A stretch of 64,000 nucleotides of DNA from Cognatilysobacter terrigena (GCF_004361065.1 NZ_SELT01000015.1:17563-81562); one strand, 5' to 3'; positions 48,054 through 60,170 are shown, counted from the first letter of the stretch. Notes: a model not told the origin generated them from the sequence alone. A program made the numbers and translations.

Positions 48054-48862
48054 GCGAGGTATCGATCCCGCTCGGCCGGCACGTCGACTACCCGACAACG
48101 TACGACGCGTCGCTGCTGGTCCCGATCGCGCGCTCGAACGGGCGCAGCGAAATCGGCATCACGACCCCGCTGCCCTTCATCGGGCACGACCGCTGGCATG
48201 CGTACGAACTGTCGTGGCTCGACGGCCGCGGCAAGCCGCACGTCGCCACCGCCACCATCTGCGTGCCGGCGGATACGCCGAACCTGGTCGAATCGAAGTC
48301 GCTGAAGCTCTACCTCAACTCGTTCAACTCGACGGCGTTCGACAGCTACCAGGACGTGCGCGACCGCATCATCCGCGACCTGTCGAACGCCGCCGGTGGC
48401 GACGTCGCGGTGACCTTCGGCCTGCCGCCGGTGGATCGCCGTGGCCCGGCGATCCTGCTCGACACGCTCGAGACCGACATCACCTGCTACGGTCCGCCGA
48501 ACGCGAAGCTGCTCGAAGTCGACGCCACGCGCGGCGACGTCGAGGAAACGCTGACCAGCGAACTGCTCAAGTCGAACTGCCCGGTCACCGGCCAGCCCGA
48601 CTGGGCGCGCGTGACGATCAGCTATCGCGGCGCGGCGCTCGACCATGCGAGCGTGCTGCGTTACCTGATCTCGTTCCGCGACCACTGCGAATTCCACGAG
48701 CAGTGCGTCGAGCGCATCTACGTCGACCTGCTCACGCGCGCCGCGCCGTCGATGCTGTCGGTCGAAGCGCGCTATACGCGCCGTGGCGGCCTCGACATCA
48801 ACCCGTGGCGCGCGACGCCCGGCACGCCGGCCCCGGCCGCCGCACGCGACGAGCGGCAGTGA
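48050..48862 (+). CDS. queF: NADPH-dependent 7-cyano-7-deazaguanine reductase QueF
   Basis: 270-residue long (two-fold) form of QueF, reducing preQ0 to preQ1 for queuosine in tRNA. The QueF motif [13 protein letters not shown] is at residues 81-93, the catalytic cysteine is C177 in [13 protein letters not shown], and the substrate-binding glutamate lies in CEFHEQC. The start overlaps the M20 gene's stop; other queuosine genes are not in the window apart from folE, the shared first step. Confidence 0.95.
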   Translation: MSEVSIPLGRHVDYPTTYDASLLVPIARSNGRSEIGITTPLPFIGHDRWHAYELSWLDGRGKPHVATATICVPADTPNLVESKSLKLYLNSFNSTAFDSYQDVRDRIIRDLSNAAGGDVAVTFGLPPVDRRGPAILLDTLETDITCYGPPNAKLLEVDATRGDVEETLTSELLKSNCPVTGQPDWARVTISYRGAALDHASVLRYLISFRDHCEFHEQCVERIYVDLLTRAAPSMLSVEARYTRRGGLDINPWRATPGTPAPAAARDERQ

Positions 48863-48932
48863 CCGCACGTTGTTCGTGCGTCGGCGCGGCAGCGACTACC
48901 ATGTCGCGCCTTCCGCCGTATCGAGTGTCGCC

Positions 48933-49649
48933 ATGAAAGTCGCCCCGCCGCTGACCGACGCGCAGATCGAGCGCCTGTCCGAACTGCTGGACCAGCGTGC
49001 CGTGCCCTTCAAGGGCTTCAACCTCGAGGCGCTCGATGGCTACGTCACCGCGCTCGCGCTGTCGCCGGAAACCGTTCCGTTCGAGGAATGGGAGACGCCG
49101 GTCTGGGGCAGCACGCCGCGCTGGGCCGACGAGGACGAAGCGCGCGATGTCCGCGCACTGCTCGCCACGCACGCGGCCACCGCCGAACAGCGCGTGCGCT
49201 ACGGCGACGAAGACCTTCCCGACACCTATGCGCCGCTGCTGTGGCTGCCCGAGAACCTCGACGAGCATGACGACGACGAGCTCGACGTCGGTCGTGACTG
49301 GGCGATGGGCTTTTTTCGCGCGGTCGAACTGCGTGAAGCCGCGTGGGAGAAGTGGCTGGACGAGAACGACTGGATCGAGGAGATCTTCGACCTGCTCGAC
49401 CGCCTCGCCAGCGGCGAGATCGTCGGCGAAGACCCGACGCAGCCCGGTACGCCGATCGCCTACAAGGAACGCCTCGAGATCATCGGCAGCCTGCCCGGCA
49501 TGCTCAACGACCTGCACCACCACCGCATCGAAGCGCTGACGCCGCGCGAGCCGATCCGCCGCGCGGAAACGCCGGAGCGCAACGCGCCGTGCCCGTGCGG
49601 GAGTGGGAAGAAGTACAAGAAGTGTTGTGGGGCGAATACCGGCGGATAA
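48933..49649 (+). CDS. UPF0149/YecA-family protein with C-terminal SEC-C zinc motif
   Basis: 238 residues. N-terminal UPF0149 domain ([19 protein letters not shown] [14 protein letters not shown], then [14 protein letters not shown]), and a C-terminal SEC-C metal motif [16 protein letters not shown] (residues about 220-235), as at the end of SecA. It may bind zinc and SecB or ribosomal partners. Acidic overall. It stands 70 nt after queF with its own weak start context. Confidence 0.86.
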   Translation: MKVAPPLTDAQIERLSELLDQRAVPFKGFNLEALDGYVTALALSPETVPFEEWETPVWGSTPRWADEDEARDVRALLATHAATAEQRVRYGDEDLPDTYAPLLWLPENLDEHDDDELDVGRDWAMGFFRAVELREAAWEKWLDENDWIEEIFDLLDRLASGEIVGEDPTQPGTPIAYKERLEIIGSLPGMLNDLHHHRIEALTPREPIRRAETPERNAPCPCGSGKKYKKCCGANTGG

Positions 49650-49728
49650 GCAGGATCGGGGCTGCCGCGCGCTTGCGCGTGGCGGTCGGTTGTTGGAACA
49701 GCGGGACAACGTCGAAGGCCATCGCGCG

Positions 49729-51015
49729 TCAGGCCACGTCGACCGCCTCGTCGTCGTGCGCAGTGGGACATAGTTGTAGCGGCGTACTGGCCGGCAGACG
49801 GCCCAGCGCGTCGACGAAGCCGTCCGGCAGCGGATGCGTCGACAACCAGCCGCGCCGCGTACCGGTCAGTACACGCAGCATCATTCCGCGCGCCACGGGC
49901 AGGCGCGACATCGGATGGAACGTGAGGTCGCGGACACGCGCCGCGGCATCGCGATGCGACTGGAACAGTGGCGTGAGGGCGCGGCTCCAGAAGTGATACG
50001 CAGCGAGGTGCGCACGACGCTCGCGTTCGTAGCGCTGCAACGCCGCCGGCACGACGGCTTCGACGCGCAATGCATCGCGCAGCGCCTGCGCATCGAGCAG
50101 CGCCATGTTGACGCCCTGCCCCAGCTGGGGGCTCATCGCGTGGGCCGAATCACCCAGCAATACCGCACGACCGCGATGCCAGCTGCGGTGCACGGTGTCG
50201 CGATAGCGCGCCTGCGCCAGCGCGTGCGGTGCTTCGATGCCGGCCAGACAGTCGAGTGCGTCCGGCCAGACCGCAGCAACGTCGCGTCGCCACGCGTCGC
50301 GATCGACGTCGATGCGGTCGAGCTCGGCGGTCGGCACGCTCCAGAAGAAACTCAGCCGCGGCACCGGATCGCCCGGCCGCGTGCCGACGGGCAGCATCCC
50401 CGCCATGCGCCGCGCACCCCGATAGCGCTGGCGCAGCACGTTGCGCCAGGGCCAGTCCTGCATGGGTGCCAGGCACCATTGCGCGCCCCAGGGGTAGGGC
50501 CGATCGAGGATCGCGTCGGCGACGCGACTGCGCAGCGCCGATGCGGCCCCATCGGCAACGATCACGAGGTCGAACCCGCCGTGCCGTCGCCCGGCCGCGT
50601 CGGTCAGGACACCGCGGTCGACGTCCACATCGACGATGCGCTGCCCGACGTGCAGCGTCCTGTGCTCCGTCCACGCGGCATCCAGCAACTGGAACAGGGC
50701 GCCGCGCTGCATGCCCAGACCGAAGATGCGCGCGTCGAGTTCGGCGTAGCGCATGTCCATGACGGGCCGGCCCGCGACGGTCTCGCCATACAGGCTCGCG
50801 ATGCGCGCCCCATGCAGGAGTGCATCGTCGAGCAGGCCCATCGACCAGAGCACCGCCTGACCGACGGGCTGGAGCAGGAAGCCCGCTCCCACCGGTCCGA
50901 GCGCCGGCGCACGTTCGAACACGTCGACGCGATGTCCATCGCGCGACAGCAGCACCGCAGCGGCCTGGCCGCCCGTGCCGTAGCCGACGACGGCGATACG
51001 CAATGCTGCCCGCAT
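49729..51015 (-). CDS. FAD-dependent monooxygenase (PHBH fold)
   Basis: 428 residues. FAD Rossmann motif RIAVVGYGTGGQAAAVLLSRDGHRV, GVVL-like DLVIVADGAASALRSRV and the closing GDSAHAMSPQLGQGVNMALLDA are those of class A flavin hydroxylases. The ATG at 51015 has AGGAG 8 nt upstream; the extension to 51105 overlaps the divergent upstream region and lacks support. Substrate unknown; no aromatic-degradation genes nearby. Confidence 0.9.
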   Translation of the reverse strand: MRAALRIAVVGYGTGGQAAAVLLSRDGHRVDVFERAPALGPVGAGFLLQPVGQAVLWSMGLLDDALLHGARIASLYGETVAGRPVMDMRYAELDARIFGLGMQRGALFQLLDAAWTEHRTLHVGQRIVDVDVDRGVLTDAAGRRHGGFDLVIVADGAASALRSRVADAILDRPYPWGAQWCLAPMQDWPWRNVLRQRYRGARRMAGMLPVGTRPGDPVPRLSFFWSVPTAELDRIDVDRDAWRRDVAAVWPDALDCLAGIEAPHALAQARYRDTVHRSWHRGRAVLLGDSAHAMSPQLGQGVNMALLDAQALRDALRVEAVVPAALQRYERERRAHLAAYHFWSRALTPLFQSHRDAAARVRDLTFHPMSRLPVARGMMLRVLTGTRRGWLSTHPLPDGFVDALGRLPASTPLQLCPTAHDDEAVDVA

Positions 51016-51179
51016 GGTCGACGCTCCTGATCGCCTGCAGTTTACGTCGCTGCGGTACGCCGGCGATGCGGATCGGCCCGCGAGATGCGCCGCGGTGTTC
51101 GCCATCGACGGCGCACCGGCATGCGTCGTCGTCGCACCCGCCGCTTATGCTTGGCCCTTTCCCGCCAGCCGGAGCCGCC

Positions 51180-52979
51180 ATGCGCGCGTCGATCCTCGCC
51201 CTTGCCACCGTCCTCGCCCTCGCCGGTTGCCAGACCGCGCCGGTCGCGACGACGCCCGATGCGCCCGCCACGGCGCCTGCGCAGAACGCCGATGCCGCGT
51301 TCAAGGCCGTCGCGGACGAATGGCTCGACAAGTGGATGGCGCTGAACCCGGTCGCCGCGACGCAGCTGGGCGATCACCGCTTCGACGATCGCCTCGACGA
51401 TCTGTCCGCGACCGGCCGCCAGCAACTCGTCGATTTCAGCCGCCAGCTGATCACGAAGCTCGATGCCATCGATCGCAGCAAGCTCTCGCGCGAGAACCAG
51501 GTCGACGCGCTGATCCTGCGCAACCAGCTGCAGAGCGACATCTGGAACATGGAGACGTTCCAGTCGTGGGCGTGGGATCCGCAGGTCTACAACGGCCTCG
51601 CCGGCGGCGCGATCTACAACCTGATGGCGCGCGAGTTCGCGCCGATGCCGCAGCGCCTGAAGGCGGCGACCGCGCGCATGGAGCAGCTGCCGAAGCTGTT
51701 CGAGCAGATGCGTGCCAACCTCGACCCCGCGCGCGTGCCGCTGATCCACGCGCAGACGGTCGCGAAGCAGAACGCGGGCGTGCTCGATCTCGTCAATGAA
51801 TTCATCACGCCGAACGCGGGCCAGCTGACGGGCGCGGATCGGGCGCGCCTCGATGCGGCCGTCGCCAATCTGAAGACGGCCGTCGCCGAGCAGCAGACGT
51901 GGCTGGACAAGACACTGGTGCCGAATGCGAAGGGCGACTTCCGCATCGGCGCCAAGCTCTACGACCAGAAGCTGCAGATGGCGCTGATGTCGTCGCTGTC
52001 GCGGCAGGAGATCGGCGAGCGCGCGAAGGCGGAACTCGCGCGCGTGCGCGGCGAGATGTACGGCATCGCGCAGACCGTGCTGAAAGGCAAGAAGGGCGCG
52101 CCGCCGCTGCCGGCGAATCCGACCGACGAGCAACGTCAGAAGGCGATCGAAGCCGCGCTGGAACTCGCGTATCGCGAACATCCGAGCCGCGACGGCGTGG
52201 TCGATGCCGCGAAGGCCGCGCTCGCGCAGGCGACGCAGTTCGTGCGCGACAAGAACCTCGTCAGCGTGCCGAACGATCCGGTGCGCGTGATCCTGATGCC
52301 GGAGTTCCAGCGCGGCGTCGCAGTGGCGTACTGCGATTCGCCGGGTCCGCTCGACAAGGGCCAGGCGACGTACTTCGCCATCTCGCCCATTCCGGACGAC
52401 TGGACCAAGGAGCAGGCCGAATCGTTCCTGCGCGAATACAACTCGCGCATGATCCACCTGCTCACGATCCACGAGGCGATGCCGGGGCATTACCTCGAAG
52501 GCGCGTATTCGGCGCGTTATCCGTCGACGCTGCGCGGCGTGCTGCGCTCGGGCCTGTTCGCGGAAGGCTGGGCGGTCTACACCGAAAACCTGATGACGAC
52601 GTCGGGTTACATGAACAACGATCCGCTGTTCCGCCTCGTGCAGCTCAAGTTCTACCTGCGCACGATCGGGAACGCGATCCTCGACCAGGGTGTGCACGTC
52701 GACGGCTGGAGCCGCGAGCAGGCGATGCACCTGATGATGCACGACACCTTCCAGCAGGAACGCGAGGCCGCGGGCAAGTGGGTGCGCGCGCAGCTCAGCT
52801 CCGCGCAGCTGCCGACCTACTTCGTCGGCGTGCAGGAGCAGTACGACACGCGCAAGGCGGTGGAAGCGAAGGAAGGCGCGGCGTTCGACGTCAAGGCGTA
52901 CCACGACAAGGTGCTGAGCTACGGCGCGCCGCCGGTGCGTTTCGTGCGTGAGCTGATGCTCGATCAGCCGATCGAATAA
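51180..52979 (+). CDS. DUF885 lipoprotein, putative metallopeptidase
   Basis: 599 residues. Lipoprotein signal with lipobox LALAGC (C17). The metal-site signature HEAMPGH is at residues 431-437 and a further glutamate is at E462 in EGWAVYTE, as in DUF885 proteins distantly related to M1/M32 peptidases. GGAG precedes the ATG at 51180. It is followed by a strong terminator and so appears monocistronic. Confidence 0.9.
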   Translation: MRASILALATVLALAGCQTAPVATTPDAPATAPAQNADAAFKAVADEWLDKWMALNPVAATQLGDHRFDDRLDDLSATGRQQLVDFSRQLITKLDAIDRSKLSRENQVDALILRNQLQSDIWNMETFQSWAWDPQVYNGLAGGAIYNLMAREFAPMPQRLKAATARMEQLPKLFEQMRANLDPARVPLIHAQTVAKQNAGVLDLVNEFITPNAGQLTGADRARLDAAVANLKTAVAEQQTWLDKTLVPNAKGDFRIGAKLYDQKLQMALMSSLSRQEIGERAKAELARVRGEMYGIAQTVLKGKKGAPPLPANPTDEQRQKAIEAALELAYREHPSRDGVVDAAKAALAQATQFVRDKNLVSVPNDPVRVILMPEFQRGVAVAYCDSPGPLDKGQATYFAISPIPDDWTKEQAESFLREYNSRMIHLLTIHEAMPGHYLEGAYSARYPSTLRGVLRSGLFAEGWAVYTENLMTTSGYMNNDPLFRLVQLKFYLRTIGNAILDQGVHVDGWSREQAMHLMMHDTFQQEREAAGKWVRAQLSSAQLPTYFVGVQEQYDTRKAVEAKEGAAFDVKAYHDKVLSYGAPPVRFVRELMLDQPIE

Positions 52980-53002
52980 GGGCGGCACTACCATTGCATC
53001 GG

Positions 53003-53034
53003 AAAGGCCGGCGATCACGCCGGCCTTTTTGTTT
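53003..53034 (+). terminator. rho-independent terminator
   Basis: AAAGGCCGGCG/CGCCGGCCTTT, 11-bp stem with an ATCA loop, then TTGTTTG; directly downstream of the DUF885 gene. Confidence 0.85.
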
Positions 53035-53051
53035 GCACGGTGACTGCGGGA

Positions 53052-53924
53052 TTACCGCAGCGTGTCGAGCCCGTCGATCGGCATGCGCAGGTAACGCAGG
53101 CCGTTCGCATCCTGTTCGGGAAGGCGTCCCGCCCGGATGTTGACCTGCAACGCAGGGAGGATCAGGCGCGGCACCGGCAAGGTGGCGTCGCGCGCGCGGC
53201 GCATCTCGACATAGCGTGCGGCGTCGACGCCCGCGAGATGCACGTTGCCGTCGCGCTGCGCATCGATCGACCACTCGCCCTGCGGCTCGCGATCCTTCGG
53301 ATAGTCGTGGCAGAGGAACAGGCGCATTCCTGCGGGCAACGCGAGCAGGCGGTCGATGGACGCACGCAGTTGCGCGGCGTCGCCGCCCGGGAAGTCGCAG
53401 CGCGCGGTGCCGGTTTCCGGTGCGAACACCGTATCGCCGACGAACACGGCGTCGCCGATGACGTAGCTCAGGGAGTCGCCGGTGTGGCCGGGTGTCGCGA
53501 TCACGCGTGCATCGAGATCGCCGATGCGGAAGGTGTCGCCGTCGTCGAAGAGGCGGTCGAACTGGCGGCCATCCGCGACGAACTCGTCGCCGAAACCGAA
53601 CAGCGTCTTGAAGCGACGCTGCACGTCGACGATGCCACGACCGATCGCGACCGGCGCGCCGTAGCGGTCCTTGAACCACGCGGCGGCGGTGAGATGGTCG
53701 GCATGCGCATGCGTCTCGAGGATCCACTCGACCTTCAATGCATGCGCATCGACGAACGCGGCGACGGCATCGGCGGAGCGCGTCGACACGCGCGCCGCGA
53801 CCACGTCGTAGTCGAGCACCGGATCGACGATCGCGGCGCTGCCGCCGTCGCGGTCGTAGACGACGTAGGTGAACGTGCTGGTGTCGGGGTCGTAGAACGG
53901 GGCGACGCGGGCGGGCGTGGTCAT
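53052..53924 (-). CDS. MBL-fold hydrolase, persulfide dioxygenase/BLH type
   Basis: 290 residues. Metal motif ETHAHADHLTAAAWF (HxHxDH), then ATPGHTGDSLSYV with the next metal histidine, and FVGDTVF with the bridging aspartate. This arrangement belongs to ETHE1/Blh-type MBL enzymes acting on glutathione persulfide, though CoA or other thioester substrates are possible. The ATG at 53924 is used; an earlier ATG (53939) is in frame. It lies 61 nt after the DsbA-fold gene, so it may be co-transcribed. Confidence 0.87.
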   Translation of the reverse strand: MTTPARVAPFYDPDTSTFTYVVYDRDGGSAAIVDPVLDYDVVAARVSTRSADAVAAFVDAHALKVEWILETHAHADHLTAAAWFKDRYGAPVAIGRGIVDVQRRFKTLFGFGDEFVADGRQFDRLFDDGDTFRIGDLDARVIATPGHTGDSLSYVIGDAVFVGDTVFAPETGTARCDFPGGDAAQLRASIDRLLALPAGMRLFLCHDYPKDREPQGEWSIDAQRDGNVHLAGVDAARYVEMRRARDATLPVPRLILPALQVNIRAGRLPEQDANGLRYLRMPIDGLDTLR

Positions 53925-53985
53925 GGCGACCTCGGGCATTCCGTGCACGGACGCGTCGATGGTGCCACGTGCGCGTCGCGGCGAG

Positions 53986-54615
53986 TCAGCCGCTGCGACG
54001 CGCGACGCCGATCGGCAGCGTGTCGACGCGCGCCATCTCGCCGGACTCGAACGCCGCACGGTCGCGCAGCCAGTCCTCGAACATCGCGGTGGCGTCCTCG
54101 CCCCAGAACACCTCGCCATCGGCAGCAAAAGTCGGGACGCCGAACACGTGGTCGGCGACGGCGGCGTCGAAGTTGGCCTGCAGCTGCGCCTTGACGTTCG
54201 CGTCGGCGATCGCAGCCGCGGCGTCGAGGCCGAGGCGTTCGGCGACGGGCGCGAGCGATTCCGCGTCGTCGCCGCGAAGGCCGTCGCGCCAGAGGTGATC
54301 GAAGACCGCGTCGATCGCGGTGTCGGTGCAGCCGGCGGCGATGCACAGGCGCAACGCCGCAAGCGGATTGAACGGATGCGCCGGCGGAAACCGCAGCGGG
54401 ACGCCGAGCTTTGACGCGCGCCAGACGACGTGCCGATAGGTAAAGCGGCGCTTGTCCGGCATCTCGGCCGGACCCTTGTGATCCAGCCGCTGCAGCAGGC
54501 CGGCGAACAGGATCGGGCGGTACTCGATCGCGTACGTCGCCGCGAGTGCGCGGACGCGCGGGCGCTGCAGGTAGGCGAACGGCGAGATGAAGTCGAAGTA
54601 CCAGCGGATCGTCAT
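53986..54615 (-). CDS. 2-hydroxychromene-2-carboxylate isomerase-like (DsbA/GST-kappa fold)
   Basis: 209 residues. YFDFISPFAYLQ at the start has serine in place of the thioredoxin-fold cysteine, as in HCCA isomerase/GST kappa, which use glutathione. VFGVPTFAADGEVFWGED is the cis-proline loop. GAGG lies 7 nt before the ATG. Together with the MBL gene it may form a small glutathione-dependent unit; the physiological substrate is not known. Confidence 0.88.
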   Translation of the reverse strand: MTIRWYFDFISPFAYLQRPRVRALAATYAIEYRPILFAGLLQRLDHKGPAEMPDKRRFTYRHVVWRASKLGVPLRFPPAHPFNPLAALRLCIAAGCTDTAIDAVFDHLWRDGLRGDDAESLAPVAERLGLDAAAAIADANVKAQLQANFDAAVADHVFGVPTFAADGEVFWGEDATAMFEDWLRDRAAFESGEMARVDTLPIGVARRSG

Positions 54616-54667
54616 GGCATGCCTCGTGTCGAGCCGCCGCCGCAGCCGCGACGGCGCACTGCACCGC

Positions 54668-55786
54668 TCAGTTCTGCCCCTCGAGCCAGAAGAAGACCAT
54701 CGCCACGATCAGCGCCGCGATCACCGCGAGGGTGACCTTGATCCAGCTGTAGGGACGCTGCCCCGCGATCGTGCCGGTGTAGCCGTTGGCGAGCAGCTGG
54801 AACGCGCGCGACCCGTAGGTGTAGCTGACCAGCCACACCGGCATCAGTACGTGCTTGAAGGTGCGGCCGTGATAGGTCGATCGCACCTGCAGGTTGCGGT
54901 AGGTGTCGCCCGGCACCGCCTTCGCGCAGAGATCGTGCACGTCGCGCTCCATCTGCGTCATGTTGAGATCGGCGGCGAGGCGCAGGTCGACTTGGTAGCG
55001 CTCCACCGTCCAGCCGCGCACGAACTCGGGTGCGTAGGCGACGAGGTCGGTGGTGGTGGGGACTGGTTCGATCTTCTCCAGCAGGTCCGCATGCGCGCCT
55101 TCGCTGCCGGCGACGAGGTCGTCGTCGAAGAAGTGGTCGAGCTCGCCGGAGGCGGGCGTCCAGCGCACGTGGCGCACCTGCCGCGTGCGCGTCTGCCCGT
55201 TCTGCGTGTAGGTCTCGGTCGTGTAGTAGTAGGTGCCGGATTCGGCCGTCCACGATGCGTGGACGTGCGCGTCGAATGTCCAGTACGGCAGGTAGAGGCC
55301 GCGCAGCGTGTCGGTGAGTGCGGCGCGCTTGAGCTTGTTGGGCGCGAACCAGCGCGTGCCGTACCAGCGACGGATGGCCTCGCGCACCTGCGATTCGGAC
55401 ACGCGGAACGGCAGCAGGCTCTGCGGCGTGATCGCGTCCTTCAGCGCGGTGTAGGGCACGATCGCCGGCGAGCCGCAGAACGCGCAGCGATCGGCGACCT
55501 TGTCGGCGTCGAACACGCTGATCGCCTTGCAGCTCTGGCACTGCACTTCGCGGCGCTCGCCGCCGTAGCCGCGTCCGCCGTCATCGGCTTTCGCGAGCGC
55601 CTGCGCGAGGTCGAGCTCGACGATCGCGTTCGGCGTCGGCGTATCCGGCTTCCACGGCGCGACGGTGCCGCAGTACGGGCATACGAGTGCCTGCTTGGCG
55701 GCGTTCCATTCGAGGTCGCCGCCGCATTCCGGACAGGCGCGCTTGTCGAGCGTCGCCGACGCCGCGGGTTGCTGCACGTCGGCCAT
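54668..55786 (-). CDS. double zinc-ribbon membrane protein (YdjG-like)
   Basis: 372 residues. Two zinc ribbons: C18/C21/C36/C39 and C83/C86/C101/C104. A hydrophilic domain follows with YLPYWTFDAHV and HVLMPVWLVSYTY, and a C-terminal membrane helix at about 349-368. Such proteins are sometimes misannotated as PriA-like helicases; no helicase motif is present. It is 3 nt downstream of the SPFH gene and resembles YdjG of the B. subtilis pspA-ydjGHI envelope-stress unit. Confidence 0.8.
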   Translation of the reverse strand: MADVQQPAASATLDKRACPECGGDLEWNAAKQALVCPYCGTVAPWKPDTPTPNAIVELDLAQALAKADDGGRGYGGERREVQCQSCKAISVFDADKVADRCAFCGSPAIVPYTALKDAITPQSLLPFRVSESQVREAIRRWYGTRWFAPNKLKRAALTDTLRGLYLPYWTFDAHVHASWTAESGTYYYTTETYTQNGQTRTRQVRHVRWTPASGELDHFFDDDLVAGSEGAHADLLEKIEPVPTTTDLVAYAPEFVRGWTVERYQVDLRLAADLNMTQMERDVHDLCAKAVPGDTYRNLQVRSTYHGRTFKHVLMPVWLVSYTYGSRAFQLLANGYTGTIAGQRPYSWIKVTLAVIAALIVAMVFFWLEGQN

Positions 55787-55789
55787 CGA

Positions 55790-56839
55790 TCAGGCGCCGC
55801 GCAGGTACTCGTCGAGCGACGCGCGCGCGATGCGGTAGGCGTTGCCGATCTTGCGGCCCTTGAGTTCGCCTTTCTCGATCGCAGCGATCACGTCCTCGGC
55901 GGACACGCCGAGTGCCTGCGCGGCCTGTTCGGGTGTGAGCACGTCGAGCGTCGGCGTTGCGCTCGGTGCGGCGGTCGAGGCGCCTGCCGGGTTCGCAAGA
56001 CCCTGCGCCATCTGCTGCGCCATCGCGAAACCGATCGCCATTTCCGCCGGCGCCGCAGCGACGCTGCCGCCGCCCTGGCCCATCGCCGACGCCATCTGGA
56101 ACTTCACGTAGTCGTTGAGGTTGCCGACCGCGGCCATGCCCGAGCGCTTGTCGATGGCCTGCTCGACTTCCGGCGGCACCGACACGTTCTCGACCACGAA
56201 CGACGCGATCTCCAGCCCGTACTTGCCCTGCATGATCGGGTTGACGACCGGCAGCAGCGCGTCACCGAGCTCGCTGTAGCGCGTGGCGATGTCGAGCGCG
56301 GGCACCTTGGCGGTGGCGAGCGCTTCGGTGAACACGCTGACGATGCGCGAACGCATCGTGCCTTCGAACTCGTCGAGGCGGAAATTCTGGTCGGTGCCGG
56401 CGACCTCGCGCAGGAACTTCGGCGCGTCGACGATTCGGAAGTCGTAGGTGCCGAACGCGCGCAGGCGGACGAGGCCGAAGTCGGCGTCGCGCATCATCAC
56501 CGGGTTCGCGGTGCCCCACTTGTTGCCGGTGAAGATGCGGGTGTTGAGGTAGTAGACGTCGCACTTGAACGGCGACTCGAAACCGTACTTCCAGCCGAGG
56601 ATCCGCGACAGGATCGGGATGTTCTCGGTCTTGAGCGTGTGCTTGCCGGGGCCGAACAGATCCGCGAACTGGCCGGCGGCGACGAACTGCACCATCTGGC
56701 TGTCGCGCACGATCAGCTGCGCGCCGTTCTTGATCTCCTTGTCGTCGTCCGGGAAGCGGAACGACAGCGTGTCGCGCGAGTCGTCGGTCCACTCGATGAT
56801 CTCGAGGGCCTGGCCCTTGATGAAATCCAGAACGCCCAT
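55790..56839 (-). CDS. SPFH-domain protein with C-terminal excisionase-type HTH
   Basis: 349 residues. YdjI/virion-core-like SPFH domain (MGVLDFIKGQALEIIEW start, RDSQMVQFVAAGQFADLFGPG, FVVENVSVPPEVEQAIDKR). After an Ala/Gly/Met-rich linker (about 240-295), residues about 297-347 resemble HTH_17 (LTPEQAAQALGVSAEDV then GELKGRKIGNAYRI and SLDEYL), where close family members usually have a zinc ribbon. It is the first gene of the pair with the zinc-ribbon membrane protein. Confidence 0.82.
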   Translation of the reverse strand: MGVLDFIKGQALEIIEWTDDSRDTLSFRFPDDDKEIKNGAQLIVRDSQMVQFVAAGQFADLFGPGKHTLKTENIPILSRILGWKYGFESPFKCDVYYLNTRIFTGNKWGTANPVMMRDADFGLVRLRAFGTYDFRIVDAPKFLREVAGTDQNFRLDEFEGTMRSRIVSVFTEALATAKVPALDIATRYSELGDALLPVVNPIMQGKYGLEIASFVVENVSVPPEVEQAIDKRSGMAAVGNLNDYVKFQMASAMGQGGGSVAAAPAEMAIGFAMAQQMAQGLANPAGASTAAPSATPTLDVLTPEQAAQALGVSAEDVIAAIEKGELKGRKIGNAYRIARASLDEYLRGA

Positions 56840-57057
56840 GTTCTTCGTCTCCGATCCGGCGAACGGCGCCGTGGGCCGATTCTAGGCATGCCGCGGTGGC
56901 GCAGGGCCACCGCGGAAGGTCATGCCGCCTTCTCGAAAGCCGGAGGAGCGGCCGGCGCTCATGTGGTTCGGCGGTTCGCGCGGGCGCGTTTCAGCGTGAC
57001 GCCGCCGGACGCGCGGCCCGCACGCGATAATCCCCGTGCTTCTTTCCCTGCTCGGCC

Positions 57058-57417
57058 ATGCCCCATCCCTGCCTGACCTGCGGCGCCTGCTGCGCCCACT
57101 TCCGCGTCGCCTTCCACTGGTCGGAGACCGATGCCGCGCCTGGCGGGCTGACGCCGGGGTCGCTGACAGAGCCCCTCGATCCGCACCGCGTCGCCTTGCG
57201 CGGCACGTGGGGTGACACCGCGATCCGGTGCGTCGCACTCCGAGGCGAGGTCGGCGTCGGTACGTCATGCGAGATCTACGCGAAGCGGCCGTCGCCCTGT
57301 CGCGATGTGAACGCGAGCTGGGAGCAAGGCAAAGCCGACGCCCACTGCGATCGCGCGCGCGCGGCGCATGGTCTGGCGCCGCTGCAGCCGTCGGACTGGG
57401 GCGCCGCCATCGCCTGA
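57058..57417 (+). CDS. YkgJ-family cysteine-cluster protein
   Basis: 119 residues. Cysteines C5, C8, C11 and C12 (CLTCGACC) followed by C58 and the SCEIYAKRPSPCRD segment, the usual YkgJ pattern thought to bind zinc or iron-sulfur. GATAAT lies about 26-30 nt before the ATG and could be its -10. No clear function. Confidence 0.88.
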   Translation: MPHPCLTCGACCAHFRVAFHWSETDAAPGGLTPGSLTEPLDPHRVALRGTWGDTAIRCVALRGEVGVGTSCEIYAKRPSPCRDVNASWEQGKADAHCDRARAAHGLAPLQPSDWGAAIA

Positions 57418-57421
57418 CTGA

Positions 57422-59803
<2,382 letters not shown>

Positions 59804-59810
59804 CGCCCCC

Positions 59811-59843
59811 GGCCGGGCGGAGTCTTCCCTGCTCCGCCCGGCC
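59811..59843 (+). terminator. hairpin after icd
   Basis: GGCCGGGCGGAG/CTCCGCCCGGCC, a 12-bp stem with a 9-nt loop, 8 nt after the icd stop. The T-run is missing, so efficiency is uncertain. Confidence 0.55.
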
Positions 59844-59850
59844 GCTGCCC

Positions 59851-60033
59851 TCACTCGAAGTCGTATTCCTCGAAGTCCTGGTCGACGCCCTGCGGGGCGT
59901 CGTCTTCGTTGGCGGCCGCGACGTCCGGCTCGCGCAGGTGGCGCACGTGGCCGTAGCGGCGGCTCCAGGCCAAGCCCGAAGTGAAATTCGGAAGCGCCGG
60001 CGGCGCGATGCCGGGGCTGCGGAAAAGGTCCAT
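59851..60033 (-). CDS. small hypothetical protein
   Basis: 60 residues from the ATG at 60033 (GGAG 10 nt upstream). The N-terminus is [20 protein letters not shown]; the end is strongly acidic ([10 protein letters not shown]). A longer frame to 60126 has no start signal. Probably a conserved small protein of Xanthomonadaceae; function unknown. Confidence 0.55.
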   Translation of the reverse strand: MDLFRSPGIAPPALPNFTSGLAWSRRYGHVRHLREPDVAAANEDDAPQGVDQDFEEYDFE

Positions 60034-60170
60034 GGCGTCGGGTCTCCGTGTCGGGAACGCGCACAGGCTCGCGCCGGGGTGTGACACGGTGATGCCGCGG
60101 GCGTTGCAGTTCGGCGGCGGCCGCATCGGGCCGGTAAGCTCCGCGCATTCCCCCCATGCCGGAGCGATCC

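Noticed and set aside
54668..55786. PriA-like helicase annotation
   Set aside because: Only zinc ribbons are shared; no Walker A/B or helicase motifs, and a C-terminal membrane helix is present.
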